From positions 1 through 64,000 of the forward strand of contig CAZASN010000002.1 of NCBI GenBank assembly GCA_964487915.1: 64,000 nucleotides of DNA. The letters are read 5' to 3'. The translations under genes were made by a program, and so were the position numbers. Numbering within the stretch: position 1 is the stretch's first letter; each line of letters starts with the position of its first letter. The notes beneath the pieces were generated by a model that was not told where the DNA came from, did not search any database, and worked only from the letters and a program-made list of their open reading frames with translations. This stretch comes from Proruminimicrobium sp964487915 (GTDB lineage: Bacteria > Elusimicrobiota > Endomicrobiia > Endomicrobiales > Endomicrobiaceae). This document shows positions 17,378 through 26,378 of this stretch, piece by piece.

Positions 17378-18712
17378 ATGGCAAAATATAATATATTACT
17401 GCAAATGGATGCTTTAAAAAAACACCAGATAATTTTAATTTTTCTGCTTTTTGCCGCGGCTTTTTTTACATATTTCCCGGCTATGACGGCCGGATTTGCG
17501 AGCCTTGACGACGCGGCTCTGCTGGCAGGCACCAATAAAACTTATAATCTTACCGCGTCAAATATTTTTGCCGTTTTTAAAACGGATTACATCGGGCTTT
17601 ATCATCCGCTTGTAACTCTTTCATTTGCGGTTGAACGTTATTTTTTCGGAATGGTTCCGGCATTTTTCCACTTTGACAATATGCTTCTTCATATTTTAAA
17701 TACGATTCTTGTTTTTCTTATTTTTGCAAGACTTACAAAATCGTTTGCCGCAACTTACATAATATCTTTTCTTTTTGCCGTCCATCCCGTACACGTTGAA
17801 GTGGTCGCCTGGATAAGCGCCAGAAAAGACACTTTATACTCCGCTTTTTATCTTTTATCTTTTCTTTTTTACATAAAAACATACGACGGCAAAAATAAAA
17901 AATTACTTACGGCGGTTTCGGCTTTATTTTTTCTGTTTGCGTGCCTTTCAAAAGCAATGGCAGTCACTCTTCCTTTCGTCTTAATTTTAACGGATTATTT
18001 TACCGGAAATTTTTCAAAGAAAAACTTTAAAAAATATACGGCTTATTTTTTAATCACGGCAATATTCATAGCCGTCGGAATATGGTCTCATTACAGAAAC
18101 GAAACCGATTCTCCTTTCGCATTTGTTACTCTTATGCAAAATATTTTAAACGCCCATTTCCATGTGCTTTTTTATATTTATAAATTTTTGATTCCGGTAA
18201 AATTATACTGTATGTATCCTCTTTTTTACGACCCTGCCACAACGCCGCCGTGGTATATATTCGTTTCGCCACTTATAGTTTACTCAATGATTTTATTTGC
18301 GTTTTTAAGTTTAAAAAAAACAAAAAAATTATTTTTCGGATTTTTATTTTTTATTATCGTATTGATGCCGTCAAGCGGGATACTGCCCATCGGAATCGCG
18401 GCCGTGGCGGACAGATACGCTTATCTTGCCTATATAGGTTTGTTCTATATTTTTGCGGAAGCTGTTGTCCTGCTGTACGGATATTCAAACGCCGTTTTAA
18501 AAAAAGTTTTGATGTTTCTGGCAATAGTTGCGGCCGGATTTCTGATTTATCTTTCGTTTAACAGATCTTTGGACTGGCAAAAAGAAACATTCGCGCCTCC
18601 GGGAGGCCAGCCGCAATACCTGAAGAAATCTTCGGCTGCCGTTTCTCAATCCGCCGAATCAACGAAATTTGACGAAATAAATAAACAGGCGCAAAATACG
18701 CAACAAAAATAA
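17378..18712 (+). CDS. Multi-pass membrane protein, TMTC/glycosyltransferase-39-like
   Basis: 444 residues with about ten hydrophobic segments. The motif HPVHVEVVAWISARKDTLY (near residue 135) is the signature seen in TMTC-type O-mannosyltransferase-like and related GT-C proteins. Those usually carry C-terminal TPRs, but this protein stops after the membrane part with a short Ser/Gln-rich tail. Acidic residues in the first loop (SLDDAAL near 48) match the GT-C pattern of a catalytic Asp. It probably transfers a lipid-linked sugar at the outer face of the inner membrane; this is inference from family. The start could be the ATG at 17405 instead; neither has a clear ribosome site. Confidence 0.7.
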   Translation: MAKYNILLQMDALKKHQIILIFLLFAAAFFTYFPAMTAGFASLDDAALLAGTNKTYNLTASNIFAVFKTDYIGLYHPLVTLSFAVERYFFGMVPAFFHFDNMLLHILNTILVFLIFARLTKSFAATYIISFLFAVHPVHVEVVAWISARKDTLYSAFYLLSFLFYIKTYDGKNKKLLTAVSALFFLFACLSKAMAVTLPFVLILTDYFTGNFSKKNFKKYTAYFLITAIFIAVGIWSHYRNETDSPFAFVTLMQNILNAHFHVLFYIYKFLIPVKLYCMYPLFYDPATTPPWYIFVSPLIVYSMILFAFLSLKKTKKLFFGFLFFIIVLMPSSGILPIGIAAVADRYAYLAYIGLFYIFAEAVVLLYGYSNAVLKKVLMFLAIVAAGFLIYLSFNRSLDWQKETFAPPGGQPQYLKKSSAAVSQSAESTKFDEINKQAQNTQQK

Positions 18713-18717
18713 TTTTT

Positions 18718-20817
18718 TTATCCGACTCTTATTATTTTTGATATATGAGAACCCGTTCCGTTAAAAATCGTTTTCAGTTTTTCGTATTTTTTCATTTTTA
18801 ATTCTTTATCTTCCGATATTATTGCAGCAGCCGTTTCTTTCGCAAGTTCAATAAGTTTTATGTCTTTTATAATGTCTCCGGCTTTAAATTCCGGAAATCC
18901 GTGCTGGCTTGTGCCCATAAAATCTCCGGGACCTCTCATATCCAAATCGGCGGAAGCGATTTTAAAACCGTCGGTCGTTGCCGTCATTATCGCCAGCCTT
19001 TGTTTCGCGTTTTGCCCTTTGGAATCTGAAATTAAAAAACAGTACGACTTTTTTGCGCCTCTGCCGACTCGGCCTCTTAACTGGTGCAGCGTTGCAAGCC
19101 CGAATCTGTCGGCATGCTGAACAACAATCATTGTGGCATTCGGAACGTCAATTCCGACTTCTATTACCGTAGTGGCTATAAGCACGTCAAACTTTTTATC
19201 TTTAAAATCCGTCATTATTTCATTTTTTTCTTTAGGCTTCATCTTGCCGTGAAGAAGACCTACTCTGACATTTTTAAACGCGGTCTGCGACAGTTTTTCG
19301 GCTTCGGCAACCGCGGATTTTAATTCAATTTTATCCGATTCGTCGACAAGCGGATAAACTATATACGCCTGTCCGCCGTTTTTTATTTCCGATAAAACTT
19401 TATTGTACGCGTTTTGTTCGTCGGAACATACGGTTTCAACAGGAGTTCTCATCGGCGGAAGTTCGTCAATGACGCTCACGGCCATCTCGCCGTAAATTGT
19501 CATAGCAAGCCCTCTCGGTATGGGAGTTGCCGTCATCATTAAAATATCCGGAGTAAGTCCTTTGGACAGAGCCGAGACTTTCTGCATAACTCCGAATCTG
19601 TGCTGTTCGTCTACGACAAGCAGGCTTACGTTTTTAAATTTAACTCTTTCTTCCATTACCGAATGAGTGCCTATTATTATATTTACCGTACCGTCGGCGA
19701 CTGACTTTAAAATATCTTCCCTGTTTTTTTTGGACTTTAAAACTGACGAAGTTAAAAGCGCTATATTTACGTCTATGTTTTTTAAAATATTTTTAAAAGT
19801 AAGATAATGCTGTTCGGCTAAAATTTCGGTAGGCGCAATAATCGCCGCCTGATAATTATTTTCAACCGCAAGCAAAATCGCGCTTAAAGCCACTATCGTT
19901 TTACCAGATCCGACGTCTCCCATCAGCATTCTGTTCATTGACAGCGGGCTTGTCATATCGGCGAATATTTCATTAATGACTCTTTTTTGGGCTTTGGTAA
20001 ATTCAAAAGTAAGCCTGTTTTTGAAGGCAGACAGCAAAGTTTTTTTGATTTCATATTTTTGGATTTTATTTTGTCTGCGTATTTTATTTTTAGCCGTTTG
20101 AAGCGCAATCTGCAACAGCAAAAACTCCTGCATGGCAAACGATTGCCGCGCAAATTCCGCTTCTGACTCCGTTTGCGGATAATGTATTTTTTTAACGGCT
20201 TGCTGCATAGGCATGAATTTTTTATTTTTAAGCGATTCTATGCCGGCAAGAATATCGGGATAAAAACCGGCAAAATTTTTAACCGCGTTTTTTATAACTG
20301 ACAGTAAAAACTTTTGCGTTATGCCGGCCGTTAAATCGTATACCGGGATCAATCTTTTAAAAAATTCTGGGGCATCGTCTGCGTTTTCAACAAATTCGTA
20401 ATCTTCGGCGCTTATCTGTTTTTGCCCGGCCTGAATTTCGCATGCTCCGTATACGTAAACATATCTGTCTTTTACAAACTGTTTTCGTATGGTTGAAAAA
20501 ACGTCATATTTTGAGTAAGGATTGAATTTTCTGAAAAACTTTACGGATATTATTCCTGTATCGTCGGCTACGTCCGCGCAAAAAATAGCAAGTCCTCTTG
20601 CGATATTTTTTTCATACGCGTCTGTAATTTTTCCGAAAACGCAGTAATGTCCGGTAAAAAAAATCTTATCGGAAGAGACAATCTGCGTTCTGTCCTGATA
20701 ACTTCTCGGGAAAAACGTGATAAGGTCTTCAACCGTATTAATTCCGAGATTAGAAAGCAGCGACGCTCTCTTCGGGCCGATACCTTTAAGATATTTTACT
20801 TCGGAATATAAATTCAT
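18718..20817 (-). CDS. recG: ATP-dependent DNA helicase RecG
   Basis: Remodels stalled replication forks and Holliday junctions. 699 residues. An N-terminal wedge/OB domain starts with KGIGPKRASLLSNLGI. Helicase motifs follow: Walker A GDVGSGKT near 295, VVDEQHRFG near 400, TATPIPR near 430, and the C-terminal HADRFGLATLHQLRGRVGR near 595. All key residues are present. It lies tail to tail with the TMTC-like gene (5-base gap, no terminator seen) and downstream of the split barrel gene on the same strand. Confidence 0.97.
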   Translation of the reverse strand: MNLYSEVKYLKGIGPKRASLLSNLGINTVEDLITFFPRSYQDRTQIVSSDKIFFTGHYCVFGKITDAYEKNIARGLAIFCADVADDTGIISVKFFRKFNPYSKYDVFSTIRKQFVKDRYVYVYGACEIQAGQKQISAEDYEFVENADDAPEFFKRLIPVYDLTAGITQKFLLSVIKNAVKNFAGFYPDILAGIESLKNKKFMPMQQAVKKIHYPQTESEAEFARQSFAMQEFLLLQIALQTAKNKIRRQNKIQKYEIKKTLLSAFKNRLTFEFTKAQKRVINEIFADMTSPLSMNRMLMGDVGSGKTIVALSAILLAVENNYQAAIIAPTEILAEQHYLTFKNILKNIDVNIALLTSSVLKSKKNREDILKSVADGTVNIIIGTHSVMEERVKFKNVSLLVVDEQHRFGVMQKVSALSKGLTPDILMMTATPIPRGLAMTIYGEMAVSVIDELPPMRTPVETVCSDEQNAYNKVLSEIKNGGQAYIVYPLVDESDKIELKSAVAEAEKLSQTAFKNVRVGLLHGKMKPKEKNEIMTDFKDKKFDVLIATTVIEVGIDVPNATMIVVQHADRFGLATLHQLRGRVGRGAKKSYCFLISDSKGQNAKQRLAIMTATTDGFKIASADLDMRGPGDFMGTSQHGFPEFKAGDIIKDIKLIELAKETAAAIISEDKELKMKKYEKLKTIFNGTGSHISKIIRVG

Positions 20818-20844
20818 TTTTTCTTTTGCTTATACGGCCGGCAT

Positions 20845-21300
20845 TTAAAACGCATATCCCGCCGAAAAAGCATATTTTGAATATTCTATATCGTAATCGG
20901 CGTTGCCGTATTTCGCTTTGGCTCTGTTGACAGACCACAAAAGTTCAAAAACAAAATGATTATAAACAAAACCGAATCCTGCGGCATAATATACTCCGCC
21001 CGTCGTATCCGACAGTTCGTCGCAAGAGCACGAAAAAATATTATAGCCTAACTGGGCGACCGCGTATCCGTATTTATAAGGAACCGTAGGCGTGGAACGT
21101 ATTTTTAAGGAAAGATAGGCGGGAATGAATGAAAAACTGCCGGCGATATCTCCTGCGCTTCTTTGATTTTGAACAAGCAACCCGCAGCCGGCTCCGAACG
21201 AATCGGATATATAATGATAATACTCGGCTGCCAAACCTATGCCGGCGGTAGAAGACTGAGAACTTCCTTTAATGTCGTATTTGCCGTTAAAATCATACAC
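20845..21300 (-). pseudogene. Beta-barrel C-terminal part of a frameshifted surface protein
   Basis: 151 codons from the first GTG. The sequence is beta-rich with alternating aromatic residues and ends in Phe (YAFSAGYAF), typical of small outer-membrane barrels. On its own it has no signal peptide. The frame stays open for 20 more codons upstream (to 21360), then through the A10 tract into the end of the preceding reading frame. That shows this is the missing half of one gene. With 11 (or 8) As instead of 10, the product would be a single protein of about 249 residues. It could be a phase-off gene, a slippage-expressed gene, or a sequencing error. Confidence 0.7.
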
Positions 21301-21356
21301 TAACTTAAAAATAAGCTCGTTATTTTTAATAACTTGTTGGGCTGTATCGTCAAAAT

Positions 21357-21593
21357 TTAAATCTTCACTTTTTTTTTTACTTCTTCGTCTTTTTTGATTT
21401 CTTTTATATCTTCCGCTTTTATCTTGATAAGTTCCATTCCCTGAATAACGTAAACAACCTGGGAATCCTGATGCGGGATATTACCCTTATACTCCGTACC
21501 GTCTTTCAAAATAACGGTCTCGGCATAAGCGGAAGTTTCTGCAAAACAAAAAATAAAACCTGCGGCAACCGCAAAAAAAATGATTTTTTTCAT
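21357..21593 (-). pseudogene. Signal peptide and N-terminal part of the same surface protein
   Basis: 78 codons: a signal peptide (IIFFAVAAGFIFCFAETSAYA), then a small domain with ETVILKDGTEYKGNI and IKAEDIKEI, as seen in short exported proteins with an SH3-like VILKDG fold. The frame ends just after ten consecutive adenines (21369-21378), with KKKVKI then stop. One more A would continue into KKKSEDLNFDDTAQQ and on into the beta-barrel at 20845-21300. It sits 2 bases after the Gdt1-like gene on the same strand. Confidence 0.7.
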
Positions 21594-21595
21594 AA

Positions 21596-21871
21596 TTATC
21601 CTTTATAAAATTCGTATAAAGTCCAAACGCCTATTAAAATAAAAGCGACTCCGGCTATAAATTTAAGAGGAATATTCTGCAAATATGTTTTTGCCAGAGT
21701 GCCGGCAAGCACCGCAATCGCCGATGATAAAACTAAAGCGCCTGCCGAAGCAAGAAAAATCATAAACGGCGAAAGTTTTGAATTTGTCGCAAATAAAAGC
21801 GTCGCTATTTGGGTTTTGTCGCCTAATTCAGCAAGAAAAACCGAAAAGAAAACAGTAATCAATCCGCTCAT
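21596..21871 (-). CDS. Gdt1/TMEM165 (UPF0016) half-size transporter
   Basis: 91 residues from the ATG at 21871, which has GGGGAT upstream. The longer frame to 21943 runs through the inverted repeat and is rejected. It carries one copy of the family motif E-x-G-D-K-T (ELGDKTQIA, near residue 15) and three hydrophobic segments. Full-length members (MneA, yeast Gdt1) have two such halves and move Mn2+ or Ca2+. A single half could dimerise or pair with a second half encoded elsewhere; none is seen next to it. It precedes the split barrel gene. Confidence 0.78.
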   Translation of the reverse strand: MSGLITVFFSVFLAELGDKTQIATLLFATNSKLSPFMIFLASAGALVLSSAIAVLAGTLAKTYLQNIPLKFIAGVAFILIGVWTLYEFYKG

Positions 21872-21908
21872 AAAATCCCCACGCTCACCAAGAAGCTGAG
21901 ACAGGTAA

Positions 21909-21975
21909 GAAGTTTTGAAGCTTAGCAACAACACAAATAACATTTTACAACTGCTCTTAATCTCTTCAAAACTTC
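21909..21975. repeat. Inverted repeat / degenerate AAGTTT-CTTAGAAGCTT repeat block
   Basis: GAAGTTTTGAAG at 21909-21920 is repeated in perfect inverse as CTTCAAAACTTC at 21964-21975. The flanks (21890-22005) hold further imperfect copies of AGAAGCT, TTAAGAG and CTTAG in both directions. The block fills the gap between hom and the gdt1-like gene. It looks like a decayed interspersed or low-complexity repeat, able to fold as a hairpin, with no U-run for termination. Confidence 0.6.
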
Positions 21976-22011
21976 CAAGCTTCTAAGCCTCTTAACTTCT
22001 GTTGTTATATA

Positions 22012-23292
22012 TTATCCTTCTATTCTTAATTTTATAGTTTTTGCTTTTATTATAGGCAGTTTGTCTATAGTTTCCAGAGCCTGAGCGACTTTTTCACTGA
22101 CCGCTCTGTGAGTAGTTATGATTATAGAAACTTTTTTATCTTTATTTCTTTCTTTCTGGTAAAGGCTTGCTATTGATACTCCGTATTCGCCCAAAATACC
22201 CGATATTTTTGCAAGTACTCCCGGTCTGTCAACAACGCTGAATCTAAGATAATAATCGCTTTTGCTTTTGCCGTGAGGCAAAAATTTTATATTTTTCTTT
22301 TTTGAATAAATTACATTCTGCACTTCGCCCGCGGTTTCGGTCGCTATAAATTTGGCAAGATCAATAATATCTGAAACTACAGCCGAAGCTGCCGGAAGCT
22401 GACCGGCTCCTTTCCCGTAAAAAACAACATCGTCCGACGCGTCGCCTTTTATCATTACGGCGTTATATTCATTATGCACGTTTGCAAAAAAATGATGATG
22501 GTCAACAAGACAAGGCTCAACCCAAAGATCAACTCCGTTATCGGTCTTTACCGCAGATCCTATAAGTTTTACCACATAACCGAAATCTGAAGCGATTTTA
22601 ACGTCTTCAACCGATAATTTATCAATGCCTTTGACTCTTATATCTTTTACTTTTATCCAGCTTCCCCATGCTATTGAAGATAAAATCGCAAGCTTATTGG
22701 CAGTGTCAAAACCTTTAACGTCCGATGAAGGATTTGCTTCCGCAAATCCTGCTTTTTGCGCGTCTTTCAGCGCATCTTCGTAAGTCATGTCTTCATTTGT
22801 CATTTTACTTAAAATAAAATTTGTAGTCCCGTTAAGAATTCCTTTTATTTTTTTTATTTCGTTTGCCGCAAGTCCTTCGTTCAATCCCTGTATAACGGGA
22901 ATAACTCCGCCTACCGAGGCTTCAAAATAAACAAGCTGTTTCTTTTCCTGCGCCAGAGAAAATATTTCGTCCCAATATTTTGCAAGCACGGCTTTATTTG
23001 CCGTAACCACGCTTTTGCCGTTTTTAAGAGCTTCGGTAATCACCGTTCTTGCCGGTTCATAACCGCCTATAAGTTCAACTACTATGTCTATTTCGGGATC
23101 TTTTATTATTGTTCTGTAATTATCAACGTATAAATCCGGTTTGTCTATAGGTCTTATATCGCATATAGATTTTATCCGTATGCGCACTCCCGACTTTCTT
23201 ATGGCAATCAGCTGGTTTTTTTCAAGTATTTTTAAAACGCCTCTGCCGACTGTTCCGTATCCTATTATGCCTATATTTAAAATCTTTTTCAT
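22012..23292 (-). CDS. hom: Homoserine dehydrogenase
   Basis: Reduces aspartate semialdehyde to homoserine, the branch to threonine and methionine. 426 residues: a Rossmann start GIIGYGTVGRGVL, the catalytic region with KGILNGTTNFILSKM (near residue 150), and a C-terminal ACT domain (YYLRFSVVDRPGVLAKI near 345) normally used for threonine feedback. It is the third gene of the HU-aminotransferase-hom run. It supplies the substrate of ThrB and MetX, both in this window. Confidence 0.96.
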   Translation of the reverse strand: MKKILNIGIIGYGTVGRGVLKILEKNQLIAIRKSGVRIRIKSICDIRPIDKPDLYVDNYRTIIKDPEIDIVVELIGGYEPARTVITEALKNGKSVVTANKAVLAKYWDEIFSLAQEKKQLVYFEASVGGVIPVIQGLNEGLAANEIKKIKGILNGTTNFILSKMTNEDMTYEDALKDAQKAGFAEANPSSDVKGFDTANKLAILSSIAWGSWIKVKDIRVKGIDKLSVEDVKIASDFGYVVKLIGSAVKTDNGVDLWVEPCLVDHHHFFANVHNEYNAVMIKGDASDDVVFYGKGAGQLPAASAVVSDIIDLAKFIATETAGEVQNVIYSKKKNIKFLPHGKSKSDYYLRFSVVDRPGVLAKISGILGEYGVSIASLYQKERNKDKKVSIIITTHRAVSEKVAQALETIDKLPIIKAKTIKLRIEG

Positions 23293-23304
23293 AAATTATA
23301 AACC

Positions 23305-24495
23305 TCATTTGCCTTTTGTAAATTGTTTAAACCTTAAAAGCGCGTCGTGGAATCTCTTATCGTGAGTTACAAGCGCTATTCTGATATAACCTTCTCCGCA
23401 AGCGCCAAAACCGACTCCGGGAGAAACAACCACGCCGGTTTCCTGCAATAATCTTTCCGCAACGGAAAGAGAGCCTTCTTTTTTCAGATTTTCAGGCAGA
23501 GCGGCCCAGACGTACATAGTTCCTTTCGTCTGCCTTGTCTTCCAGCCGATTTTATTAAGGCCGTCAACCATCTTTATCATTCTTCTTTCATATATTGCCG
23601 CCTGTTCTCTTACGCATTTCTGCGAACCGTTTAAAGCCGCAACCGCTCCCAGCTGAATAAAAGTGGGAACTCCGTAATCCAGAAAAGATTTAAATTTTTC
23701 AAGCGGATACAATAACTGTTTTGCTCCGCAAACCCAGCCGATTCTCCATCCGGCCATATTAAACGTTTTTGAAAAAGAATGAAATTCCAAAGCTACTTCT
23801 TTTGCTCCGGCAAACTCAAAAATAGACGGAGCGACATAATCACCGAAAGTCACTTCGGAGTAAGCATTATCCGAAATTAAAAGAATATTGTATTTTTTGC
23901 AGAATTTTATCGCTTCTTTCCAAAAATTGTTATCTTCAACGCAGGCCGCCGTAGGATTATTCGGATAATTTAAAAACATTATCTTGGCTTTCCTGGCAAC
24001 CGCCGCTGGGATTTTTGTAAAATCCGGAAGAAAATTATTTTCAATCAATAACGGCATTGAATGTATTTTTGCTCCGGCAAGTATAACTCCGTTAAAATGC
24101 ACGGGATATGCGGGATCGCATACCAAAACGTAATCCCCCGGATTAAGATAAGCCATGCATAAATGGGCTATACCCTCTTTTGAACCTACAAGCGAAAGAA
24201 CTTCTGTCTGGTAATCAAGCTCAACCCCGAATCTTCTGCCCATCCATTCGGTAACCACTTTTCTGTACTTCGGCATTCCTTTTGCCTGCGGATACCTGTG
24301 GGTTTTAGTGTGATTTTTTACCGTATCGCACATGACGTCAACTATATGGTGCGGAGTCGGCATATCGGGATTTCCCATGCTTAAATCTATAACATCCAGA
24401 TTTTTTGCATAAGCTTCCAGTTTAAGATGATTTATTTTTGTAAATAAATAAGGCGGTAATGAATCTAATTTTTTTGACGGTTTTATTTTTATCAT
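23305..24495 (-). CDS. PLP-dependent class I/II aminotransferase (AlaC/DapL-like)
   Basis: 396 residues. PLP-binding features: NYPNNPTAA (near 175), SDNAYSEV (near 205) and HSFSKTFNMAGWRIGW, with the Schiff-base Lys near 242. The N-terminal IDLSMGNPDMPTPHHIV and overall length match the AlaC / LL-diaminopimelate aminotransferase-like branch. The position between HU and hom suggests an aspartate-family role (lysine precursor or transamination of alanine or glutamate). I cannot decide the substrate from sequence alone. Confidence 0.85.
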   Translation of the reverse strand: MIKIKPSKKLDSLPPYLFTKINHLKLEAYAKNLDVIDLSMGNPDMPTPHHIVDVMCDTVKNHTKTHRYPQAKGMPKYRKVVTEWMGRRFGVELDYQTEVLSLVGSKEGIAHLCMAYLNPGDYVLVCDPAYPVHFNGVILAGAKIHSMPLLIENNFLPDFTKIPAAVARKAKIMFLNYPNNPTAACVEDNNFWKEAIKFCKKYNILLISDNAYSEVTFGDYVAPSIFEFAGAKEVALEFHSFSKTFNMAGWRIGWVCGAKQLLYPLEKFKSFLDYGVPTFIQLGAVAALNGSQKCVREQAAIYERRMIKMVDGLNKIGWKTRQTKGTMYVWAALPENLKKEGSLSVAERLLQETGVVVSPGVGFGACGEGYIRIALVTHDKRFHDALLRFKQFTKGK

Positions 24496-24524
24496 AGTTA
24501 TTTGTTATTTAATTTTAAATTTCT

Positions 24525-24800
24525 TTATTTTTGAATTAATTTTCTCAAAGTAGTTGTCGGTTTAAACGAAACTTTCTTGCCCGCGGGTACGGGCACAATA
24601 GCTCCGGTTTTAGGATTGCGGCCCTGCCTTGCCTTTCTGTCTTTTGATTTAAACGAACCAAGCCCGGAAAGAGAAACCGATTCTCCGTTTTTCAGATTAT
24701 TCTGAATAACTTTAACCAGCGCTTTTATCGCGATATTAATATCCGACTGCGTTAATCCGGAAACATCAGCTATTTGTTTTATCACATCAGGTTTTTTCAT
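24525..24800 (-). CDS. hup: HU-family DNA-binding protein
   Basis: 91 residues, full HU length, with the signature GRNPKTGAIVPVPA in the DNA-binding arm and SLSGLGSFKSKDRKAR before it. A nucleoid protein that bends DNA. GGAGGG lies upstream of the ATG, with a good promoter. It is the first gene in front of the aminotransferase and hom. The gene name hup is by family only; an IHF-like role cannot be excluded. Confidence 0.93.
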   Translation of the reverse strand: MKKPDVIKQIADVSGLTQSDINIAIKALVKVIQNNLKNGESVSLSGLGSFKSKDRKARQGRNPKTGAIVPVPAGKKVSFKPTTTLRKLIQK

Positions 24801-24845
24801 CTAACCCTCCAAAAATCTCATAAGTTTTAATCTTCTTATTTGAAA

Positions 24846-24874
24846 AATATATTAAAAACCAATTAAAAAGTCAA
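24846..24874 (-). promoter_or_regulatory. Promoter for HU-aminotransferase-hom
   Basis: On the minus strand TTGACT, 17 bases, TATATT, ending about 45 bases before the HU start codon. The rest of the 246-base divergent spacer to the ankyrin gene is AT-rich. I see no convincing plus-strand promoter in it. Confidence 0.6.
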
Positions 24875-25046
24875 TTTTAAAATAGCAACGCTCTCATCTT
24901 TTGTTTTTATTTGCGAATAAAAATATGCCTATTTTCTTTTCACACATCTTTTTATACAATAACGTATTGCATTCTACACATATGCGTAAAACTGTTATCT
25001 TTAAGCGATCAAACTCTGCGGCAAATATAAATGTTAAAGGAAAAAA

Positions 25047-26354
25047 ATGAAAAAAATGTTTTACTTTCTTATAACGCCGATATTCTTTTTTATAAATACA
25101 AATATTTTGTATTCCGCTGAAAAAACAAACATAGGCTCTCCTGTTGCCGTTCAGTCTGAAGAGGATAAGCGTCTTGCTGAGGCAGTGTTAGCCAATGATT
25201 TAAAAACAATAACGAATATAATTGATAACGGTAGGAATATAGAGTATACCATATATGGAGGAATGACACCCTTAATGCTTGCCGCCGAAAACAGTAGTTT
25301 TGAAACTGTCAAATTGCTTATAGACAAAGGAGCAAATGTTAACGCATATAATACTTATTTAAACCCTGGTATTCAATGTAAATGTGCTCAGCAAAATTAT
25401 AACAATGTCAGCTACGATAAAAATGATTATGACCCGGGACATAATAAAACAGTTTTAATGTATGCCATGAATAACAAAGATTTAAAAGTTGCGGAGTTAT
25501 TGCTGGATAAAGGGGCAAATATCAATGCAAAAGATCTTTTACGTAAAACTGTTTTGATGTATGCCGTTGATAAAAACAATCTTCAGATGGTAAAACTGCT
25601 TATTGACAGAGGAGCAAATATCAATGCGGAAGATAGCCGCAGGGAAAATGTTTTATTTTATGCTCTTGCAAAAAATAATCTTCAGATTATGGAACTGCTT
25701 ATTGACAGAGGAGCAAATATTAATGCAAAAGACAGATATCCTAATGTTAAAATCAAATATCTAAATGATAATGAAACAGTTTTAATGAAAGCTTTGAGCT
25801 CAGGTAATCTTAAAATGGCAAAGTTGCTTATTGATAAAGGAGCAATCATCAGTGACCGTTACACGCTGTTAATATCCGCAATAGAAAGCAACAACCTTGA
25901 AACAATTAATTTTATGATTTCAAAAGGCATAAACGTAAACGAAACAGACAAATGCGGCAACACGGCATTAATGAAAGCATCAATGTTAGAGTCCGCTGAA
26001 ATTATTAATTTTCTTATAGACAAAGGCGCAAATATCAATGCCGCCGATGTTGATGGTAAAAACGCATTATTTTTAGCGGTTGAAAAATCAAGAGGCATTA
26101 AAACGCTTGAAACTATTAAACTGCTTGTAGCCAGAGGAATAAACATCAATTGGACTGATAAGAACGGTGAAACTGTTTTATTTTATGCTTTAAGAAATGA
26201 ATACGGTTTTCCTTTTTTGCAATATTTCATCGTTGATAAAAAAATGGATGTAACAGTTAAAAACAAATCTAATCAAACGCCGTTAATGGTAGCAATGCAA
26301 TACGAAAACACAAGAGCCGTTGAGCTTATTAAAAAAACAACCGGAGCAAAATAA
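25047..26354 (+). CDS. Exported ankyrin-repeat protein
   Basis: 435 residues. Signal peptide FYFLITPIFFFINTNILYSA. About ten ankyrin repeats of 30 to 35 residues follow, with the consensus TVLMYA...LL(I/L)D(R/K)GANINAKD recurring almost word for word. The central repeats were therefore amplified recently. A longer insert with CKCAQQNY near residue 110 breaks the array. Ankyrin repeats bind proteins. Exported ankyrins are common in host-associated bacteria and in some catalase or protease complexes, but no partner is visible. It lies 24 bases before polA, with AAAGGA before the ATG. Confidence 0.85.
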   Translation: MKKMFYFLITPIFFFINTNILYSAEKTNIGSPVAVQSEEDKRLAEAVLANDLKTITNIIDNGRNIEYTIYGGMTPLMLAAENSSFETVKLLIDKGANVNAYNTYLNPGIQCKCAQQNYNNVSYDKNDYDPGHNKTVLMYAMNNKDLKVAELLLDKGANINAKDLLRKTVLMYAVDKNNLQMVKLLIDRGANINAEDSRRENVLFYALAKNNLQIMELLIDRGANINAKDRYPNVKIKYLNDNETVLMKALSSGNLKMAKLLIDKGAIISDRYTLLISAIESNNLETINFMISKGINVNETDKCGNTALMKASMLESAEIINFLIDKGANINAADVDGKNALFLAVEKSRGIKTLETIKLLVARGININWTDKNGETVLFYALRNEYGFPFLQYFIVDKKMDVTVKNKSNQTPLMVAMQYENTRAVELIKKTTGAK

Positions 26355-26378
26355 AACATCATATTAAAAGAGACTAAA

